From Megascapheus bottae (Eukaryota > Chordata > Mammalia > Rodentia > Geomyidae), in NCBI GenBank assembly GCA_024803745.1, contig JANJXV010000101.1, positions 1,977,001-2,041,000 of the forward strand: a DNA stretch of 64,000 nt, read 5' to 3'. Positions 59,211-64,000 of the stretch are shown piece after piece. The notes under the pieces were generated by a model. It saw nothing but the letters and a program-made list of their open reading frames with translations. It searched no databases and was not told the DNA's origin. Made by a program: the position numbers and the translations under genes. The first letter of the stretch is position 1, and each line of letters begins with the position of its first letter.

Positions 59211-59888
59211 AAGGAGCATTATTTAGGATCAAATGGGAGATAATTTGTAACAAAAAGTGTATGAAAGTAACTCTACAAGCTGGGGTTATACACCGTCCTT
59301 ATTTTCTCCTTCTTGGCCTGCTCTTATTATATAACTTTTCCACAATTTATTTGTACTGCTTTTATAATCAAGAAGGGGGGAAAAAGCCATGTTATTTTTG
59401 AAGAAAGCAGGATCTCAGAGGTCACAGTGACTTTATGCTATTTGTCCTCTGTGCATCTGGAGAAATAACTCTTTGATTTTGGCCCTAGGCACTTTGAACG
59501 TATGAGCACAAGACCTACGAAAGGTTTATTCTGGGACAAGTCAGCACAATTGCTCTCAGTCCTGAAGACGGACAATTCTCAAACCTTCTGTCCTTGCTCG
59601 GGGTCAGTGCGTCCATCCACCTACTCATCCATGCAAAGAGAAATGACTAGAGAAGGAGCCGGGTGCTCTGAGCACCCCCAAAGCAGATCACGCCACAGCA
59701 GCAAGACAAACATGCAAACAAACACAGCCCCGTGTGAATTAGAATACATAGGACAGTCAAGGCATGCAGCCATGTGGAAGAAAAAGAAGGGTGTCTGGAA
59801 TATTCATACAGTATTATTAGCCCTGGGTCTTGAAGGATAGAGAACCAGGTGGGTGGGCGAGGTGGAGAAGATATTCACGGTGCAGCAC

Positions 59889-59972
59889 ACAGAGAAAGAG
59901 AGAGACAGAGAGACAGAGAAACAGAGAGAGAGACAGAGACAGACAGAGACAGGGAGAGAGGAAGGAAGGAGA
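59889..59972. repeat. (GA)n/(GACA)n microsatellite
   Basis: AGAGACAGAG units; generates Arg/Glu-rich frames without meaning. Confidence 0.95.
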
Positions 59973-60370
59973 GACAAATGAAGATGAGGTGGCAATGTTA
60001 CTACTGGAACCCTAAAAATTGGAAAGTGAGTAGGAGGATGTGCAAGTTAGGATCCTTTGGTGATAAATCACAAAAATTGGGGAGCTCACTGGAAGAATGT
60101 AGGACAGCTCTTACAAGAACCAAAGAAGTGAAAGAATTAGGCTCAGGAAATGCAGCTTTAGGAAGCTTGTGGAAAGCTAGGTTGGTCTCATGGGAAACCT
60201 GCAACAGGGTGGAACTCCTGCAATCAGTCCAGTGTTCCTCGGAGGGGGAATTTTAATGGCAGCCAACCATTGGCTGGAGGAAGGGGTGAAGGTTGACTGA
60301 CAGTGGAGGCTGTCTAAGTGGGGCAACTTCACCTTCCAATGACAAGTCAAGCCCCACCCCCTTCCTTCCA

Positions 60371-60545
60371 AGCTGTGGTTCTCAACCAAGCGCGCATTTT
60401 TCCCACCCAGGAAATATTCGGAAATTCTTTCAAATGACTTTTACTTTCTAAAAAGTAGCAGTGAAGAGAGGTGCTACTGTCATCTACTGGGCATAGGCCA
60501 GGACACTCCTCCATATCCTGCAATGCTCAGGCTAGCCCCAGAACC
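60371..60545 (+). mobile_element. MER20-like DNA transposon
   Basis: 'gctgtggttctcaaccaagc', 'tgctactgtcatctactggg', 'catatcctgcaatgctcagg' follow the MER20 order from its end to the core; second such element in the window. Confidence 0.55.
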
Positions 60546-62739
60546 CGTGATTCAGCGCAGGAGGTGAGAAATCATTTTGGATTTGAAGGAGGAAAAACAA
60601 CAACAACAACAAAACCCCCTGAGCTCGACAGAGAGACAGAAACAACAGAAGTCCATCAGGTAAAAAAAAATGGATGGAAGGACGGAACAAACCATGAGAT
60701 GATAAGGAGGAGGGGAAATGAGATGGTGAGGGAGGTTCAGGTGTTTGAGGATGATGAAGGTCATGGAAGAGAACTGATGGGCGGGGCAAGTGTGAGTGTG
60801 TTCGTATCCATGGCACTGCCTTTGTAATTATATGGCTTTAGACTCCTTACCAATTCCTTGCCTGCTACTTATCAGCAGCTTCCTTAGGGATAGGACTCAT
60901 CTGTTTTCTTTATCATTGCATTCAAATACCTGGAAAGATGTCTGGCACATAATACAGGATCTTCAAAGTACTTGCTGACAGAATGGACAGATTAGATATA
61001 GTTAGAGTCCTGGATGTAGATTGATTGGTAAATGATAGGTTGATGTTGACAGAGAATGTAGAAAGATGGGAGAGGAATAAATGAACTAAGGGTACACTTA
61101 GCAATACTTCGTGCACAAGGGAAGAGTTGTAGGTTATATTCTTACAGGTGGTCTGTCAGATTCTTCTCTCCAAACCACTGCGAAGCAAGCTAGCATTTGA
61201 GCACACAGCAGAAGACTCCAGCTGACTAAGCCCCATAATTCTTGGACTTTCCAGGTCCTGGCTGAGCCACATGGTATGTGGCTGTCACATTCTGACCTGC
61301 ACAGGGTGCTCAAATAGGTCTGTGCAGGAAGTGCTCTGTCCCAGGAAGGCAGAGACAAGCTACTAGAATGACTTCAAGGCAGTGTCTTGTCTGTGTAGCC
61401 TACTAGTTGTTTATTTATCAAATATATGTATGGTGTCAGCCTACCATGTGCCTGGCACAGTGGCAGATACAAAAGATCCATTGGTTAAAAAGATGCAGCA
61501 AAGGTAGTCTTTACTGCTATGGTCTTTAAAATCAATGGGAAGAGGCAGAGAATAAATGGGTCAACAGAGACATATGCAATGATAAATGGTGACAAGCAAT
61601 ATAATTACATAATCAGAATATAGATAAATAACGAAGAAGGAAACTGGCTAGAACCCTATCATACAAGCACACAAGTTCAGGTCAAGGACAGTCTGTGAGA
61701 ATCTGGTAGTTTCATACCAGAACAGGAATGGAGTCGATGTGTAGGAAATTAAAAAGTAGCCATTTAAACAATATCCACTACAGACATCATGGTGCAAAGC
61801 TTGCTCCATGTATATGCCATGGCCAACATGATCACAAACCAAATGACCCTCTTCCCTGAGATTTTTCCAGAGACTGGAGGGACTCTGAACAGAAAGTGGT
61901 CCCTGAGGAAAAGTGCAGGCCAACGTTGCTCTTCAAACTCTTGGAAACGCTGCTCCAAGCCAATGCCAAAAATAATCCTATTAGTCACATTCGAAGTGCT
62001 AAGCAGAAACAAAAAGAAATCAAAATTAATTTCAATTCTTTACAGTGACAGCAGCAATTAAGGTGACAAGATTATGGAAATTATCGCCACCGAGGGAGAT
62101 CTTTGCCCATGAGGGGGAAAAATAACCAGTAAAACAGGAGAAGTAAGAAACAGGGATTTGAACTGGGTTATGAAAAAAAAAAACCTATGGGCCACCAATT
62201 CTCTGGGAACTAGAAATGGCCATTTCGCCATGCAATGATAGTTTACTCTGCCGTGACTGTAACTCTGCCTTGGTGGTGGAAAGCGACTGAGGTTTGTAAA
62301 GTTTGCACATTCATATAGTAAGATTTTTGCTTTTCATAAGGTGATACTCAAGCAGGTTGTCTCCACTTCTTTGTCTGCTGCCTGGTCCTCTCTCTTTTGA
62401 GAACCATACCTTTCTCTGTGCTTTCTCCTTTCTTACTGATCCCATCCACAGCAACCTGGGGTTATAGAGGAGTGTTACAAAGCACTCAACACCATACTTC
62501 CTAACCAGTCCTGCTGTTTCCTGAGGAACACTAGGAAACCTAGAAAAGACAGAGAGGCAAGCCTGTGGCTTTACTTCTTCAGGAACTTTACTAGACCAGG
62601 AGATGAAGGGGCACTTCTGGTGAAAGTAGTAAATACCGTCTGTTCAGTCTGTTGTTACCCATCTACCACCCTCTAGTCTCTGTACTGTCCAGAGAGCCTC
62701 GACCCATGTGTCTTAGGAAAAGGCATTTAACTCATGCTC
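60546..62739. other. Unique DNA
   Basis: (CAA)n at 60597-60612 and a short purine-rich region. Open frames at 61.6-62.1 kb on both strands have no motif. 61425-61480 may be a trace of an ancient repeat (gtgcctggcacagtgg). Confidence 0.4.
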
Positions 62740-62930
62740 TGTAGAACCACTCATCCATGCACTCACGCATCCATTGATGTATCCATCATTCATTTAGCCA
62801 TTCAACCATCCATCCATGTATCATCAATACATGCATGCATGGATCCATCCATGCAGCAACCCATCTATCCACACACGCATCTGTCCATCATCCACCCACC
62901 CATCTATCTATGCACTTACCCAACAGTTGT
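62740..62930. repeat. Degenerate (CATC)n repeat
   Basis: CATCCATC/CATCTATC units with much variation. Confidence 0.9.
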
Positions 62931-63234
62931 TTATTAACCAGTGTGATGAGAAGGGAGGAATGGTAGAAATTTTCAATTGGATGCTCTCATAGGAAAGGAC
63001 ATGACAGAAATAGACGTATGAATAACCAGGTCTAGAGAGGGACCAATTCAAGGCCCTTGTGCTACCTGTATTGGAAAAAGCGAAGAGGAGGGTGGCCAGG
63101 TAAGAAGAGAGGAGGGCCTATAAACTAAGGCCAGGGAGCTGCTGGGGATAGAATAGATTATGTAGGACCTATAGCCATTTCAAACATGAAGCTTGAGCAA
63201 TCATTTCATATTCACATTTCAGCCAAGCTCTCCC

Positions 63235-63251
63235 CCCACACACACACACAC
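63235..63251. repeat. Short (CA)n
   Basis: About eight CA units. Confidence 0.85.
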
Positions 63252-63319
63252 TGTTGGTCTATCAAGTAGATTCAACCATAATAACAGTATTTATCATCGA
63301 AACCACTGTTATTGTTGTT

Positions 63320-63415
63320 CCATTGGAGACTCGAGAACAATGAAGCAAGCAGAGAAAGTAATTTCCCCAAGGTCAAGGTCACCAAAATGGGAAGGAACAC
63401 AGTCAGGATCCCATT
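63320..63415 (+). mobile_element. MIR-like fragment
   Basis: 'aatttccccaaggtcaaggt' and 'caccaaaatgggaaggaac' match the MIR 'ttgcccaaggtcac' region. Confidence 0.45.
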
Positions 63416-63549
63416 AGAAGGTTGTCGACCTGAGATGATTAGAGAGATTTTTCTGTCTCCAGATATCTGTGCTGTATAACCTCTTGCTGGGTTAAGCATT
63501 GTTCTGCTTGTTTTCTTTCTTGTAGTTGAAGTTGCAGGTACAGAGTCCC

Positions 63550-63776
63550 CAGTCTCATCCTGATTCAGGGTCTGGGAGCTGTCCCTAAGCCTCTTTGTGC
63601 TCAAAACTAGCATTCTACCCCTCCAGCCACAGCACCACTTCTAGTTTTTGAGTGGTTAGTTGGAGATATGAGTCTCATAGGGGCTTTTCTACCTGGGCTG
63701 CCTTTGAACCACGATCCACAGATCTCTGCCTCCTGAGTAGCTAGGATCACAGGTGTGAGCCACCAGTGCCCGGTAG
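63550..63776 (-). mobile_element. B1-ID fusion SINE, reversed
   Basis: ID-like tail (attcagggtctgggagctgt ... ctaccc ctccagccacagca), linker (agtggttagttggagatatg) and B1-like head (cctcctgagtagctaggatc ... gtgagccaccagtgccc). Confidence 0.85.
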
Positions 63777-64000
63777 GTGTGGCTGTATTCCAGGTGATTC
63801 CTTGTGCGACAAGGAGTCATAGTGGGAAGAGACAGTTGGAGGGAGTTTGGGCCCCAGTTCAGGGCAGGTCTGAGACCATGCCCAAATCAGCCCTGAACAG
63901 AAGCAGGAGTAACCAAGCAGGTTGTGTTCAAGACAGGATATCATTAGGCTAGGACTGAAGGGATTTATCTCATTTCATATAGGAAAGATTCTGTTGCAGT

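Noticed and set aside
59849..60256. 135-codon Arg/Glu-rich frame
   Set aside because: Its first third is the (GA)n repeat; the rest has no motif.
1..64000. tRNA genes
   Set aside because: All tRNA-like box A/B sequences sit inside ID-like SINEs with A-rich tails; none folds as a complete cloverleaf by eye.

Overview
The window reads as ordinary vertebrate, specifically rodent, nuclear DNA. It is AT-rich with no long open reading frames. It is dense in short 3'-end LINE-1 copies and in tRNA/7SL-type SINEs, with many microsatellites and a few ancient mammalian repeats (MIR-, MER20- and MLT1/MaLR-like). Two SINE designs recur: an ID-like dimer, and a 7SL/B1-like head fused to an ID-like tail. 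From memory these resemble the IDL-Geo and B1-dID SINEs of geomyoid rodents (kangaroo rats, pocket mice, gophers). I therefore favour a geomyoid or related castorimorph rodent, but no database comparison was possible. There are no bacterial operons, CRISPR arrays, tRNA or rRNA genes.

Layout. 1-6.5 kb is mostly unique AT-rich DNA, with a possible minus-strand exon cut by the left edge, SINEs, and an MLT1-like LTR near 5.5-6.0 kb. 6.5-8.2 kb is an inverted cluster of young L1 3' ends. 8.6-10.06 kb is the only CpG-rich segment; its right part looks like an L1 5'UTR, and its left part carries two short tandem repeats, a perfect NRF-1-type palindrome and a strong minus-strand splice donor. 10-19 kb is repeat-rich intervening DNA. 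18.9-34 kb holds the best protein-coding evidence: plus-strand candidate exons at 19051-19244, 19640-19739 and 29740-29869, plus a possible terminal exon at 33622-33667. All are open, bounded by usable splice sites and can be joined in a consistent phase; the product is not recognised. L1 tails and a MaLR-like solo LTR surround the 29.7 kb exon. 34-45 kb is mostly unique, gene-poor DNA. 45-64 kb is rich in SINEs and microsatellites, with an X-box-like (RFX) site at 54.05 kb followed by a well-formed candidate exon at 54.32 kb.

Interpretation. This is most likely intronic or intergenic DNA of one or more genes that extend beyond or sparsely through the window. Long open frames elsewhere are chance or low-complexity. 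Exon calls rest on splice motifs and open frames read by eye, so RNA evidence or cross-species alignment is needed to accept them. I see no convincing novel system. The points most worth a second look are the unrecognised multi-exon gene, the CpG-rich segment, and the L1 arrangement around the 29.7 kb exon.
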